The translations under genes and the position numbers were made by a program. A DNA stretch of 64,000 nucleotides, taken from Candidatus Hydrogenisulfobacillus filiaventi (GTDB lineage: Bacteria > Bacillota > Sulfobacillia > Sulfobacillales > R501). Positions 17,820-27,307 of the stretch are shown here, piece by piece. The notes under the pieces were generated by a model. The model did no database searches, had not been told where the DNA came from, and saw only the letters and a list, made by a program, of their open reading frames with translations. Location of the stretch: positions 62,001-126,000 of the forward strand of contig LR778114.1 of NCBI GenBank assembly GCA_902809825.1, written 5' to 3'. Each line of letters starts with the position of its first letter. Position 1 is the stretch's first letter.

Positions 17820-19094
17820 TTAATCCGGGAAGGGGTCACGTAACCCCCAGGTCCAGGTACGCGGGAGAACCGGCGCGGGGCCGAAGCTTGCCCAAGGGGT
17901 TTCCTCGAGGGGTTCTATGCCGAGAATGTCCCGTGCCAGGGCTGTGCCCGCCGCGATTGACAGCGCCACCCCATGGCCACTAAAGCCGCCCGCGTACCAA
18001 ATCCCGTCCTGCAGGCGCCCCAAGTGGGGTAGGCCGTCGGCACTGAGGGCAATGGGGCCACTCCAGCCATAGGCCACCGTAAGTGGCCGGGCCTGTGGGA
18101 AAAGGACTTCGGCGGCTTCCCCGAGCAACCGCCAGCTGTTCATGGGTGATCGGCGCCACAGGCTGGGCCTTCCACCGAACACCAGGGTCCCGTCAGGCAT
18201 GCGTCGGAAATAGGCCATGAGGCGTTTATTATCCGAGACCGTCAGCCCGGTGGGAAGAATAGTGGCAGCGACCGCGGGCGGGAGGGGGGCGGTGGCGATC
18301 ACCCACGCCTGGATGGGACGAATGTGGCCGGTGAGTTCGGGGAGCAGCCAGGGAAGGCCGGCGTTCACGGCCACAATCACGTAGGCGGCATGCACGGTAT
18401 GCGCGCCAGCCGGCGTCGCTACCTGCAGTCTGGGCGCGCGCCCGCCTTCCAGGCTGTCCACCCGCGCCGGCCAGACCAGGCGGGCGCCGGCTGCCCGGGC
18501 TGCCCGGGCCAGCCCGCGGGCCAGCTTCAGCGGATGCACGGCTCCGGATGCCGGGTCGTACAGGCCGCCGCGATAGAAAGGGGTGCCAAGCTGGTTGGCC
18601 AGGGCTTCCCGGTCGAGTACGGTCAGGCGGTGATGCCCCAGGCGCGCAACCGTTTCCGCTTCCACCCGGAAACGGGCCACTGCCGCCGCGGTAACCCCGG
18701 CCTCCACATGGCCCTGTTGTTCCCAGCCGGCGTCAAAGCCGTAGCGTTCGGCCAGGTGTGGTATGGTGGCGCGGGCCTCCCAGGCCAGGCGCCAGGCCGC
18801 GGCGGCGGCCTTTTCCCCCAGGCGCTGCTCGAGGTCGGCCAGGTCGGGACTGAAGCCGGTCAGGACCTGGCCGCCGTTACGGCCGCTGGCACCAGCCCCA
18901 ATCCCGCCCCGGTCCACCACGGTCACCTCCCGGCCGGCTTCCGCCAGGGTCAAGGCGGCGCTGAGGCCGGTGAAGCCGGCCCCGATGACCACCGCCTCAC
19001 TGCGGGCGGGTAAGGGATCCGGGATCTCTTCCGGGCTAGGGTCGGTCGCCTCCCAATAGGAGAAGCCGGGACGGAAGTCGGGGTGCCAGCGCAC
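17820..19094 (-). CDS. FAD-dependent amine/amino-acid oxidase (DadA/PuuB family)
   Basis: This encodes 424 residues. An N-terminal Rossmann motif for FAD (VVIGAGFTGLSAALTLAEAG) follows a 36-residue extension containing FSYWEAT, as in PuuB and other DAO-fold oxidases. SGRNGGQVLTGF is the conserved flavin-contact segment, and the C-terminal GIWYAGGFSGHGVALS is the second FAD contact of the family. Such enzymes oxidise amines such as gamma-glutamylputrescine, sarcosine or amino acids and make H2O2; the substrate cannot be told from sequence. It lies 17 bases after the MFS gene at 19112 on the same strand, so the two may be co-transcribed. Confidence 0.85.
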   Translation of the reverse strand: MRWHPDFRPGFSYWEATDPSPEEIPDPLPARSEAVVIGAGFTGLSAALTLAEAGREVTVVDRGGIGAGASGRNGGQVLTGFSPDLADLEQRLGEKAAAAAWRLAWEARATIPHLAERYGFDAGWEQQGHVEAGVTAAAVARFRVEAETVARLGHHRLTVLDREALANQLGTPFYRGGLYDPASGAVHPLKLARGLARAARAAGARLVWPARVDSLEGGRAPRLQVATPAGAHTVHAAYVIVAVNAGLPWLLPELTGHIRPIQAWVIATAPLPPAVAATILPTGLTVSDNKRLMAYFRRMPDGTLVFGGRPSLWRRSPMNSWRLLGEAAEVLFPQARPLTVAYGWSGPIALSADGLPHLGRLQDGIWYAGGFSGHGVALSIAAGTALARDILGIEPLEETPWASFGPAPVLPRTWTWGLRDPFPD

Positions 19095-19111
19095 GGCGGG
19101 TTACCTCCTCA

Positions 19112-20332
19112 TTACATGCTGTGTCGGGTTAGCGGTCCTGGCCGCCGGAGTTGCCGCATGCGATGCAGGTGGCTACCGGCGGCAAGCAGAATAAAGCCTA
19201 CGCCGGTGATGCTTACCCCTGTCCACCCGGCGGTGGCCCAGGCGGCGCTGGCCGCCCCGGATCCCAGGGAGCCGCCTAGGAAGTAGGCCACCATGTAGAC
19301 GGTGTTGAGCCGGGAGCGGGCATCCGGCCGTAGGGCGTAGATACGCGACTGGTTGGAGATGTGCCCGGATTGGGTGGCCAGGTCCAGCACCACGGTGCCA
19401 AGGATCAGCCACGCCAATCGGTGGCCGCCCAGGGCCAGGTCCAACCATGCCAGGGCGGCTAAGGTCAGGCTGCGTCCCACCGTCCGCCGGGGGTCGCCGC
19501 GGTCCGCCCAGCGGCCTGCCAGGGGGGCGATGGAGGCCCCACCGATACCGAGGAGCCCGAACAGGCCGATGGTGCCGGGGTTGTAATGATACGGGGCCCC
19601 TTCCAGCAGAAAGGTCAAGGCGGTCCAGAAAGCGCTAAACGAGGCGAATAGGCCTGCCCCGGCCAGGGCGGCCGCCACCAGCTCGGGCTCCTCCCGGGTG
19701 AGCGGCCATAGGGAGGCCAGCATAGGCAGGTATCCGCCCTCCCGGTGCCGGGGTGGTTCATGCGGAAAGGTCAGGGCCACCAGCCCGGCCAGGAGCAGGG
19801 AGACGGCGGCGGCCAGGCCGTACATGGCCCGCCATCCCCAGGCGTGGCCGACGAACCCGCTCACGGTGCGGGCCGCCAGCACCCCCAGCAGCAGGCCCCC
19901 CATCACCGTGCCTACCACTTGTCCCCGGCGTGCATCCGGCGCCAGGTCCGCTGCCAGGGGCACAATCAGCTGCGGGGCCACGGTAAACGCGCCAACAGCG
20001 GCCGAGGCCGCCTCCGCCCAACCTAGCGTGGGGGCGCCGCCCAGGGCGGCCAGTGCCAGGCTGGTGGCCAGCAGCAGCGCGGCGACCAGCGGCCGCCGGG
20101 GCAGACGGTCGCCTAAGGGGACGAACAGCAGCAGGCCGGCAGCGTAGCCCAGCTGGGTGAGGGTGGGCACCAGGCCCAGCGCGGGCAGGGGCGCGCGCAG
20201 GCCCGCGCTCATGAGGCCCAACAGCGGTTGGTTGTACCAGAGGTTGGCCACCGCGGCCGCGGTGGTAAAGGTCATGATGCCGAGCAGCAGGCGGGAGAGT
20301 CCCGCTCCGGGCACGGCCGCGGGCTTGGGCAT
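19112..20332 (-). CDS. MFS transporter
   Basis: This encodes 406 residues from an ATG at 20330-20332; the frame continues upstream without homology. About twelve hydrophobic segments are visible. The region after the second helix, PLGDRLPRRPLVA, matches the MFS loop 2-3 signature (G-x-x-x-D-R-x-G/P-R-R). The N-terminal TTAAAVANLWYNQPLLGLM resembles the YnfM/YdhP-like drug or amino-acid efflux group. It is an inner-membrane, proton-driven exporter or importer of unknown substrate. It shares a strand with the oxidase and may supply or remove that enzyme's substrate. Confidence 0.85.
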   Translation of the reverse strand: MPKPAAVPGAGLSRLLLGIMTFTTAAAVANLWYNQPLLGLMSAGLRAPLPALGLVPTLTQLGYAAGLLLFVPLGDRLPRRPLVAALLLATSLALAALGGAPTLGWAEAASAAVGAFTVAPQLIVPLAADLAPDARRGQVVGTVMGGLLLGVLAARTVSGFVGHAWGWRAMYGLAAAVSLLLAGLVALTFPHEPPRHREGGYLPMLASLWPLTREEPELVAAALAGAGLFASFSAFWTALTFLLEGAPYHYNPGTIGLFGLLGIGGASIAPLAGRWADRGDPRRTVGRSLTLAALAWLDLALGGHRLAWLILGTVVLDLATQSGHISNQSRIYALRPDARSRLNTVYMVAYFLGGSLGSGAASAAWATAGWTGVSITGVGFILLAAGSHLHRMRQLRRPGPLTRHSM

Positions 20333-20485
20333 CCTTCCCCTCCCTTCCCCGCCCAGCGGTGGTGCGGAGTCCGTGGTGGAGTATACACGATTGCCGGCGG
20401 AGGCTTGCCCGGACGCGCGGGGCAGGCTATGAACGGAAGGGAGGCAACGGCCGGCCCGGCCGGGCCGGCCAAAGGAGGAGAACCC

Positions 20486-20752
20486 ATGCGCAAACCGGCT
20501 GCAACGGCCTTGGGGGCCGAACGTCGGCGTCTCATCGCCCGCTATCAGGCCTTGAAGGCGGCCCGTATTCCCCTGCCGGGGGATGGGGAGGACGCCTATC
20601 GCCGTCAACTGATCGCCTTTCACGTGGGGGTGTTCCAGGGTCTGCTGACCGCCTCCCGCAGCACGGAGGACCTCAAACTGGCGGAGGCTCAGCTGGACCT
20701 ATTGGAGCAGCTGGTGCCCTATTACGACCAGTCGATCTCCGGCGGCGCTTGA
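20486..20752 (+). CDS. Small conserved-looking protein of unknown function
   Basis: This encodes 88 residues. The ATG at 20486 has an excellent Shine-Dalgarno (AAAGGAGGAG). The sequence is helical and charged (RRRLIARYQALKAARIPLPG, then STEDLKLAEAQLDLLEQL), without signal peptide or membrane span. I do not recognise a domain. It is transcribed divergently from the MFS gene and sits 113 bases before a DsrE gene on the same strand. Confidence 0.7.
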   Translation: MRKPAATALGAERRRLIARYQALKAARIPLPGDGEDAYRRQLIAFHVGVFQGLLTASRSTEDLKLAEAQLDLLEQLVPYYDQSISGGA

Positions 20753-20865
20753 CCGGCAGGGGAGGGGCCGGTAGCATGTATACGTTCCGTAGAGGAACCT
20801 GCATTCCCGGAATCCCCTGAGGGTATCAGCGGATGCGGATCCCGGAAAGAAAGTGAGGCGTGGGC

Positions 20866-21204
20866 ATGGCCAAATTAGCGTTCTGGATCACCGCAGGACC
20901 CGAGTTGGAGGAAAAGGCGCTGGCGGGGCTTATTCTGGCCGCCCGCCTTAAGGCCAACCGCAATCAGGATGTGCAGGTTTACCTGTTCGGGCCCGGCGTC
21001 AGGCTGGCGGCCAACCCTTCCCCCCGCATCAAGGAGGCGCTGGACGGTTTGAACCAGGCGTCGGTCCCGGTCAGCTATTGTCCCGCCAATGCCAAGCAGT
21101 ACCAGCTGGAGGAGGCTATGGCCGCCACCGGCTACCGCTCGGTGCCGGCGGGGGAGGCCATTGTAGAGCTGGCGGAATCCGGATACGAAATCGTCGGCTA
21201 TTAG
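20866..21204 (+). CDS. DsrE/YchN-family sulfur-relay-like protein
   Basis: This encodes 112 residues from an ATG at 20866; a GTG two codons upstream (20860) is possible. DsrE-fold proteins carry persulfide sulfur or act as small oligomeric partners. The pattern LAFWITAGPELEEKALAGLILA, the strand DVQVYLFGPGVRLAA, then VSYCPANAKQ and a C-terminal AIVELAESGYEIVGY is typical of the fold. One Cys lies in VSYCPAN, where sulfur-carrying members keep their active Cys. A clear terminator (21224-21256) ends the unit. Confidence 0.8.
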   Translation: MAKLAFWITAGPELEEKALAGLILAARLKANRNQDVQVYLFGPGVRLAANPSPRIKEALDGLNQASVPVSYCPANAKQYQLEEAMAATGYRSVPAGEAIVELAESGYEIVGY

Positions 21205-21223
21205 ACCCGGGGTTCGCGACCGG

Positions 21224-21256
21224 CGGCCGGCCTGCAAAGGGCCGGCCGTCTTTTTT
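21224..21256 (+). terminator. Rho-independent terminator after the DsrE gene
   Basis: CGGCCGGCC (21224-21232) pairs perfectly with GGCCGGCCG (21240-21248) around a 7-base loop and is followed by TCTTTTTT. The T-run gives rightward polarity. Confidence 0.9.
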
Positions 21257-21405
21257 GACGCCCAGTGATCGATGCCAGAACAGTGCAAATAGTTCGATCT
21301 TAGGCTGGAACCCGCTCCGGAAAAGCCCGAAAATCATGCCAACGGAGGGGGCGGCGCTGGACAAGGCGGCCGGCGAAGATTGAATGATCGCAGGATTCGG
21401 TGTTT

Positions 21406-21414
21406 TGATACAAT
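21406..21414 (+). promoter_or_regulatory. Extended -10 promoter of the hemerythrin-like gene
   Basis: TGATACAAT contains TACAAT preceded by TGN, an extended -10 element, about 50 bases before the GTG start at 21466. No good -35 is seen at 16-18 bases upstream, which is tolerated with an extended -10. Confidence 0.5.
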
Positions 21415-21465
21415 GGCCATACCGCCTAGTCAGGAGGGACGTCCCCCGGGAGGGAGGCCGCAGAC

Positions 21466-21855
21466 GTGGACATCGACGGGTATCTCTCGGCCCATGCGCG
21501 CATCCGCGTGCTGTTGAACCGGTTGATGGAGGCTCTGGAGGCGGCAGCCGGGGTGACGACCCTGGAGGTGTACCTGGCGGACATTCACCGGGAAATGATC
21601 GAGCACTTTGACCACGAGGAAGCCCATGGCTTTCCCGCCGCCCGCAGCCACGGTTGGGCGGGTGGTAGCGTGGTGCATGAATTCGACTATCATCATCATC
21701 TCATCCGCCGTTTGATGGAGGACGCCCGGGCCAGCCTGCACACGGCTCCCGAGCGGGTGCTGCCCCTGGCGGAGGAACTACGGCGCCGCGTTCACGAGCA
21801 TTTCGAGACCGAGGAGACGGCCTTGTTCCCGATCATCGAGGTGGCCCGCCGCTGA
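21466..21855 (+). CDS. Hemerythrin-like HHE-domain protein
   Basis: This encodes 129 residues. HHE proteins bind a di-iron centre and sense or carry O2, or help repair Fe-S centres. The metal ligands are visible: His in SAHARIRVLL, His and Glu in MIEHFDHEEAH, the run EFDYHHHLI, and His/Glu in RRVHEHFETEETALFP. The start is GTG at 21466, behind GGGAGGGAGG. It is flanked by terminators on both sides, so it is monocistronic. Confidence 0.9.
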   Translation: MDIDGYLSAHARIRVLLNRLMEALEAAAGVTTLEVYLADIHREMIEHFDHEEAHGFPAARSHGWAGGSVVHEFDYHHHLIRRLMEDARASLHTAPERVLPLAEELRRRVHEHFETEETALFPIIEVARR

Positions 21856-21870
21856 CGGACCGCGACCAAC

Positions 21871-21906
21871 GGCAACGCCCCGGGGCCGTGGCTCCGGGGC
21901 GTTGCC
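21871..21906. terminator. Bidirectional terminator between convergent genes
   Basis: GGCAACGCCCCGG (21871-21883) and its perfect complement at 21894-21906 form a 13-bp stem with a 10-base loop. It sits between the hemerythrin-like gene and the convergent aminotransferase. Confidence 0.75.
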
Positions 21907-21925
21907 GATTCCGGAATGGCGGCTG

Positions 21926-23008
21926 TCAGCGCAGGGCCAGGACCTTGTAGCGGCCCAGGGCCGCCTCCGCCCGTGCCAGCAGGCGGCTGTTCGCTTCGGG
22001 CTGACCCACGCTGAAACGCACAAATCCGGGAAGACCGGCGGTACCCAGATCCTGAACCGGCGGGAGGTCTTCCTGCCGGAAGTCTCCCCCTGACCCCGGC
22101 CAGGCGACCGTCACGAAATCAGTCTGGGAAGGGAAGGCCTGGAGGCCGAGACGCCGCAGGCCCTCCGCCAAGCGGCTCCGCTCCCGCCGTACCACCGCCG
22201 CCTGCCGCGCGTAGTGGTCCTCGGCCTGCAGGGCGGCGCGGGCTGCCGCCTGGGCCACCCGGCTGATCAGGGCGTGGTGGAGGTGGGCCCGGATCAGATG
22301 GGCCACCACCGGTTCCGCTGCCACGGCGTACCCGATACGCAAACCGGCCAGCGCGTAGTACTTGGAGAAGGTCCGGGTGACGATCAGCTGGGGATAACGG
22401 GCCGCCCACGCTAATACTCCGGCGGGGTCCCGCCCGTACCCGTCGGTCCATTCCCAATAAGCCTCATCCAACAGCACCGTCACATCCGGGGGCAGCGCCT
22501 CCAGGAAGGCACGGATGCGGTCCCCCTCCAGCGCGGTGCCGGTGGGGTTGTTGGGGTTACACAGGACAACCAGGCTGGTACGCGAGGTCACCGCGGCCGC
22601 CAGCCCGGCCAAGTCCATCCCGCCGTCCGCGGCCAGCGGCACCGGCACCGCCCGCGCCCCGGCTGTGCGGATGGCTTGCAGATAGAGGGGGAAGGAGGGG
22701 TGGGGGACCACCACTTCCCGACCCGGGCCGCCCAGCCCCTCGATAATGTGCTGGATCAGCTCGGCCGAACCGGGGCCGCAGACGATGTGATCCGGATCCA
22801 TCTGCAACCGCTCCCCCAGCGCCCGGCGCAGGGCTGCGGCGGTGGGGTCGGGGTAGCGGCTCACCGACAGGCTTTCCCGCAGGATGGCTTCGGCGACCAG
22901 GTCAGGAGGCTCCCAGCGGGCTTCCCCGGGAGCAGGCAGGCCGCCCGCCGGGGCGGCAGGCAGCGGCGGCACCCGGGCTGCGCGGGTCCAGCGGCCGATG
23001 ACGCCCAT
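21926..23008 (-). CDS. HisC-like PLP aminotransferase
   Basis: This encodes 360 residues. Class I/II aminotransferase features are clear: SRYPDPTAAALRRALGERL near the start, the strand VVLCNPNNPTG binding PLP, the Asp/Tyr of LLDEAYWEW, and the PLP lysine in TRTFSKYYALAGLRIGY. This set matches histidinol-phosphate aminotransferase; related CobD-type or aromatic transaminases cannot be excluded because no his or cob genes are nearby. The ATG at 23008 is used. The gene stands alone and faces away from the LigB-like gene. Confidence 0.85.
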   Translation of the reverse strand: MGVIGRWTRAARVPPLPAAPAGGLPAPGEARWEPPDLVAEAILRESLSVSRYPDPTAAALRRALGERLQMDPDHIVCGPGSAELIQHIIEGLGGPGREVVVPHPSFPLYLQAIRTAGARAVPVPLAADGGMDLAGLAAAVTSRTSLVVLCNPNNPTGTALEGDRIRAFLEALPPDVTVLLDEAYWEWTDGYGRDPAGVLAWAARYPQLIVTRTFSKYYALAGLRIGYAVAAEPVVAHLIRAHLHHALISRVAQAAARAALQAEDHYARQAAVVRRERSRLAEGLRRLGLQAFPSQTDFVTVAWPGSGGDFRQEDLPPVQDLGTAGLPGFVRFSVGQPEANSRLLARAEAALGRYKVLALR

Positions 23009-23201
23009 GATGGCATCCTTCTTCCTGATAATGTAACGATACCGGTTCCGGAGCCTCGCTACCTCACATCATACGCTGATGGAGCCCGAGGCACAACGGG
23101 ACCATTACATTTTTCGGGCGTGAAGAGTGCGGGAGGCCCGCCGGGTGCGTCAGGTTTTCCCGGGCCCGGAGGTGGTGGCGGGCCTCCATGGTTTCCTAAA
23201 A

Positions 23202-23210
23202 TGTTATAAT
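23202..23210 (+). promoter_or_regulatory. Extended -10 promoter (TGTTATAAT)
   Basis: A perfect TATAAT at 23205-23210 is preceded by TGT, giving an extended -10 about 37 bases before the GTG at 23247. No strong -35 is seen. Confidence 0.6.
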
Positions 23211-23246
23211 GCTCAAATAGGGAATCAAAGGGAGGAGGGGGCGGCC

Positions 23247-24041
23247 GTGGCGCTGGTGGCGGTCTGGTATGCCCCGAACACACCGACCTTGGTCGGGGAC
23301 CTGGGAGTGGACCACCCGGCCACCCGGGCGGCCCTGCGGGCGCTGGGGGCGGCGGTGGCGGAGCAGGTGGAAGTGGTGGCGGTGGTCAGTCCCCATTTCG
23401 TGACCGGCGGAGCCCTGGGACTGGTAGCGGGCACGCCCCTCAAGCAGTTGTTCGACTTCTGGGGTTTCCCCCCCGAGTTCTATCAACGGCGCTACCCGGC
23501 GCCCGGGGCGCCGGGCGCGGCGGCCCGGCTGCTGGCCCTGGCCGCGGCGGCCGGGGTGCGGCTGGAGGCGGTGGACTGGGGCCTGGACCATGGGGCCTGG
23601 GCGCCGTTGTGGCACCTTTTCCCGGCGGCGGACGTGCCGGTGCTGCCGCTGTCCATTGCCCCGGATCAGGGGGCGGAAGCGCATGAGGCGTTAGGCCGGC
23701 TGCTGCGGCAGCTGGCAGGGGAAATGAACCTGGCGGTGCTGGCGACCGGTTCCCTGATCCATCGCCTGGACCTTTGGAATACCCCCGGCGCCCGCCTGCC
23801 GGAGCGCGCCCGGGCCTACCTGGACGGGGTGCTGGCCGCCTGGGAAGCGGGCAGCTGGGAGCGGATGTGGGCCCTGCCGGCGACCTGGCGGGCGGCGGCC
23901 GACCCCGAAGGCCGGGAGCTGCCGTTGCGGGTGCTGGCGGGGGTGGTGCCGCGGTTCCACGCGGAGGTGCTGGCCCGGGAGATGGAGTTCGAGGCGGTCT
24001 CCCTGACCACGGTGCGGTTTGAGCCGGCGTCCGCCGCCTGA
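23247..24041 (+). CDS. LigB/DODA-type class III extradiol dioxygenase family protein
   Basis: This encodes 264 residues from a GTG at 23247, with GGGAGGAGG upstream. The family binds non-haem Fe(II) and opens catechol-type rings. Candidate ligands are His in VVSPHFVTGG, the Asp/His of DWGLDHGAWAPLWHLFP (a highly typical segment) and Glu/His in the C-terminal RFHAEVLAREMEF. The N-terminus MALVAVWYAPNTPTL replaces the HG-type first His motif of many members with less conserved residues, so substrate and even activity are uncertain. It is monocistronic and followed by a hairpin. Confidence 0.75.
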   Translation: MALVAVWYAPNTPTLVGDLGVDHPATRAALRALGAAVAEQVEVVAVVSPHFVTGGALGLVAGTPLKQLFDFWGFPPEFYQRRYPAPGAPGAAARLLALAAAAGVRLEAVDWGLDHGAWAPLWHLFPAADVPVLPLSIAPDQGAEAHEALGRLLRQLAGEMNLAVLATGSLIHRLDLWNTPGARLPERARAYLDGVLAAWEAGSWERMWALPATWRAAADPEGRELPLRVLAGVVPRFHAEVLAREMEFEAVSLTTVRFEPASAA

Positions 24042-24058
24042 AAACCGGAACGCCGGCC

Positions 24059-24082
24059 CCGGGACCCGCTGGCGGGTCCCGG
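24059..24082 (+). terminator. Hairpin after the dioxygenase gene
   Basis: CCGGGACCCG (24059-24068) and CGGGTCCCGG (24073-24082) pair perfectly around CTGG, 18 bases after the stop. It may serve both this gene and the convergent hsp20 gene. Confidence 0.65.
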
Positions 24083-24117
24083 CAGCCGGCGGATGCCTGC
24101 CCGGGCGGGCTCCGGCG

Positions 24118-24570
24118 TTAGTGAATGGGAATGCGACGGCTCTGGTTGGTGTCGGCCTTGGGCAGCTTCAAGCTCAATACGCCGTCCTGCAGGGAGGCTT
24201 CGGCGTGTTCGACATCCACTTCGCCCGGCAGGTCGAGCTCGTACTGGATGACCCCCATGGTCCGCGTCTTGTGACGCAGGATGCCGGTGCGCTCACGCTC
24301 CTTGCGCTCGGCCTGGATCATGAGGCGCTGGCTGGAGACATTGATGGAGATGTCCTCTTTCTTTATCCCGGGCAGTTCGACTTCCACCAGGTAGGCGTCG
24401 TCGGTTTCCTCCAGGTCGGCCGCCGGCTGCATGCCTTCGGCAGGTTCCCACAGGTTCTGCCAACGGGCCATGGCGGCCTCCAGTTCGCGGTTGATGCGAT
24501 TGAGTTCACGGAAGGGGTCCCACATCGACACGTTTTCCCCGGAGTCCTTGCGCATCGGGAGCCGTGCCAT
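24118..24570 (-). CDS. hsp20: Small heat-shock protein Hsp20
   Basis: This encodes 150 residues. It is an ATP-independent holdase chaperone. The N-terminal MWDPFRELNRINRELEAAM is typical, followed by the alpha-crystallin domain: AYLVEVELPGIKKEDISINV, LMIQAERKERE, and the closing GVLSLKLPKA motif. The C-terminal IPIH is an I-x-I type tail that mediates oligomer contacts. No CIRCE-type operator is visible upstream. Confidence 0.95.
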   Translation of the reverse strand: MARLPMRKDSGENVSMWDPFRELNRINRELEAAMARWQNLWEPAEGMQPAADLEETDDAYLVEVELPGIKKEDISINVSSQRLMIQAERKERERTGILRHKTRTMGVIQYELDLPGEVDVEHAEASLQDGVLSLKLPKADTNQSRRIPIH

Positions 24571-24738
24571 CGGATCATCCCTCCTTGCGTCGAATCGCAG
24601 GGTGAACCGTCCCCGCTTTCCATGGTAGCCATTCCTGGCCCGCGGACAAGGGGTCTGGGGAATATTGGGACGGATGGCGCAGGCGGGGATCCTCCCACCG
24701 GAGCCGTCCGCGCGGAGGGGGAGGAAGGGACCCCGGGA

Positions 24739-24948
24739 TTAGTAGCGGTTGCGGAGCGGCACCCGCTGGTCCCCATCGTAGACGTAGATGGTGTCCTCGT
24801 TCTCGCCGACCGTGAGCTTGTGGCTGCCGTCGCAGAAGGGCTTCGTGGCCGAGAGCCCGCAGGCGCAGACTGCAATCGGGAACCGGTCCACCTCCTCCTC
24901 CCGGATGAGGTAGGGGCGCTGCCGATCATGCCGGATAAGACGGGCCAT
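24739..24948 (-). CDS. CDGSH-type iron-sulfur protein
   Basis: This encodes 69 residues from an ATG at 24946-24948, behind GAAGGAGG; an open extension upstream is not conserved-looking. The 2Fe-2S motif is complete: CACGLSATKPFCDGSH, three Cys and one His as in mitoNEET-like proteins. Such proteins are cluster-transfer or redox proteins. It is divergent from acsA. Confidence 0.95.
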   Translation of the reverse strand: MARLIRHDRQRPYLIREEEVDRFPIAVCACGLSATKPFCDGSHKLTVGENEDTIYVYDGDQRVPLRNRY

Positions 24949-25268
24949 GAGTGACCGACCTCCTTCAGAATTCCCGGCCCGGTACGGGCTGCGGGCGGGG
25001 GACGGGAACCGTTCCCCGGGGAACGTTCCCATCATACGGCTTTACCGCTGCCGGCGCCAAAAGGCAGGGCCGTCCCGCTGCCGTGGACAGACGAACGCCC
25101 GAAATGCTACCATCATACCCATAGTTGCGTCAGAGTTTATTTAAGCGGAAATATTTGATCATCGGATTTGCGCCCCGCCGGTGCCAGGCCCTGGGCCCTC
25201 ACGGTCGCTGCCCCCGGGAACGGCCGGAATTCCGGCGGGACGACCTTCGCCCAGAGGAGGATGCAGGA

Positions 25269-27239
25269 ATGGCCCAGGAGACCACGGGTCAGTTTGACAG
25301 CTTGCTGGAGGAAGGGCGCCGCTTCGCTCCCGATCCCGGGTTTCGGGCCCGGGCCAACTTCAACGACGAGGGCGTCTACGCCCGCGCCGCCGCCGACCCG
25401 GAGGGTTATTGGGCGGAACAGGCCCAGGAGCTGAGCTGGTTCGAACCCTTCCAGACGGTGCTGAAATGGGACCCGCCCCACGCCGAATGGTTCGTGGAGG
25501 GCAAGATCAACGCCGCCTATAATGCCGTGGACCGCCACCGCAAAGGGCCCCGCCGCAACAAGGCCGCCATCATCTGGGAAGGCGAGCCGGGAGACCAGCG
25601 CGTGCTGACCTATGACATGCTGGGACGGGAGGTGGATAAGGCCGCCCACATGCTGCGGGAACTGGGGGTGAAGAAGGGCGACCGCGTCACCCTCTACCTG
25701 CCCATGATCCCGGAGCTGCCCATCGCCATGCTGGCCCTGGCCAAGATCGGGGCCGCGCACTCGGTGGTGTTCGGGGGCTTTTCCGCCAAAGCCCTGCATG
25801 AGCGCATCCTGGACGCCGGCTCTACTCTGGTCATTACGGCCGACGGCGGTTGGCGGCGGGGGCAGGTGGTGCCCCTCAAAGCCAACACCGACCAGGCGGT
25901 GGAGGGGACCCAGGTGCGCCATGTGCTGGTGGTCCGCCGCGTCGGGGAGGCCGCCGGAGCCCGGATGGTGCCGGGCCGCGACATCGACTGGCAGGATATG
26001 ATGGCGGCCATGCCCACCACCCCGGTGCCGGCAGAGCCGATGGACAGCGAGGCCCTGCTCTTTATCCTTTACACCTCCGGCACCACCGGCAAGCCGAAGG
26101 GCATCGTACACACCACCGGCGGCTACCTGGTGGGAGCCAATACCTCCCTGCGCAGTGTGTTCGACCTCAAGGAGGACGACGTCTACTGGTGCACCGCCGA
26201 CATCGGCTGGATCACGGGACACACCTATGTGGTCTACGGGCCGCTGACGGCCGGGGGCACCATCGTCATGTACGAAGGGGCACCGGACTTTCCCGACCGC
26301 GACCGGTTCTGGTCCATCGTCGAACGCTACGGGGTGACCATCCTTTATACCGCGCCCACCTCCATCCGCACCTTCATGAAGTGGGGCCCGCATTACCCGG
26401 CGGCCCATAACCTGGACAGCCTGCGCCTGCTGGGCACGGTGGGCGAGCCCATCAACCCGGAGGCCTGGATGTGGTACCGCACCCACATCGGCCATGACCG
26501 CTGCCCCATCGTGGACACCTGGTGGCAGACGGAGACGGGGGCGGCCATGATTGCCCCTCTCCCGGGGCTGACGGTGACCAAACCGGGGTCCGCCACCCGG
26601 CCCCTGCCCGGGGTGTTTGCGGAGGTGGTGGACGAGGAGGGCAAGCCGGTACCGCCGGGCGGCGCCGGCTACCTGACCCTCACCCGGCCCTGGCCCTCCA
26701 TGCTGCGGACCATCTGGGGCGATGACGACCGTTACCGGCGCACCTACTGGGAACGCTTCCCGGGCCGCTACATGGCCGGGGACGGCGCTCACGTGGATGA
26801 GGAGGGCTACTACTGGATCCTGGGCCGGGTCGACGACGTTATCAACGTCTCCGGCCACCGCATCGGCACCATGGAGATCGAAAGCGCCCTGGTTGACCAC
26901 CCCGCGGTGGCGGAATCCGCCGTTATCGGGCGGGCGCACGAAGTCAAAGGCCAGGCCATCAGCGCCTTTGTCACCCTGAAGGAGGGGGTGCCGATCGAGG
27001 AGGAGCTGGTGGTGCAGCTGAAGCAGCACGTGGTTGACAAGATCGGGGCCCTGGCGCGGCCGGAGGAGATCTTCTTCACCGTGGAGCTGCCCAAGACCCG
27101 GAGCGGCAAGATCATGCGGCGGCTGCTGCGGGACATTGCGGAGGGACGGGCGTTGGGGGACACCACCACCCTGGCCGACCCGGCGGTGGTGGAGGAGCTG
27201 AAGCGCCGGTATGAGGAGCGCTACGAGGAGCGGGAGTAG
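25269..27239 (+). CDS. acsA: Acetyl-CoA synthetase (AMP-forming)
   Basis: This encodes 656 residues. It converts acetate, ATP and CoA to acetyl-CoA through acetyl-AMP. The adenylate-forming motif [20 protein letters not shown] is intact, as are [25 protein letters not shown] and the C-terminal lysine Lys614 in [13 protein letters not shown], the usual target of regulatory acetylation. ATG 25269 lies behind GAGGAGG; the frame is open upstream but homology starts here. Monocistronic, with a strong hairpin 19 bases after the stop. No protein acetyltransferase or deacetylase gene is next to it. Confidence 0.96.
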   Translation: MAQETTGQFDSLLEEGRRFAPDPGFRARANFNDEGVYARAAADPEGYWAEQAQELSWFEPFQTVLKWDPPHAEWFVEGKINAAYNAVDRHRKGPRRNKAAIIWEGEPGDQRVLTYDMLGREVDKAAHMLRELGVKKGDRVTLYLPMIPELPIAMLALAKIGAAHSVVFGGFSAKALHERILDAGSTLVITADGGWRRGQVVPLKANTDQAVEGTQVRHVLVVRRVGEAAGARMVPGRDIDWQDMMAAMPTTPVPAEPMDSEALLFILYTSGTTGKPKGIVHTTGGYLVGANTSLRSVFDLKEDDVYWCTADIGWITGHTYVVYGPLTAGGTIVMYEGAPDFPDRDRFWSIVERYGVTILYTAPTSIRTFMKWGPHYPAAHNLDSLRLLGTVGEPINPEAWMWYRTHIGHDRCPIVDTWWQTETGAAMIAPLPGLTVTKPGSATRPLPGVFAEVVDEEGKPVPPGGAGYLTLTRPWPSMLRTIWGDDDRYRRTYWERFPGRYMAGDGAHVDEEGYYWILGRVDDVINVSGHRIGTMEIESALVDHPAVAESAVIGRAHEVKGQAISAFVTLKEGVPIEEELVVQLKQHVVDKIGALARPEEIFFTVELPKTRSGKIMRRLLRDIAEGRALGDTTTLADPAVVEELKRRYEERYEERE

Positions 27240-27258
27240 CAGCATCCGGCCCGGATGG

Positions 27259-27286
27259 CGGCCGGCCCCCGGCCGGGGGCCGGCCG
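27259..27286 (+). terminator. Strong hairpin after acsA
   Basis: CGGCCGGCCCCC (27259-27270) pairs perfectly with 27275-27286 around GGCC. Only TTCC follows. It also lies just beyond the end of the convergent xylB-like pseudogene. Confidence 0.7.
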
Positions 27287-27307
27287 TTCCATCTGGGGGC
27301 GGGCCGG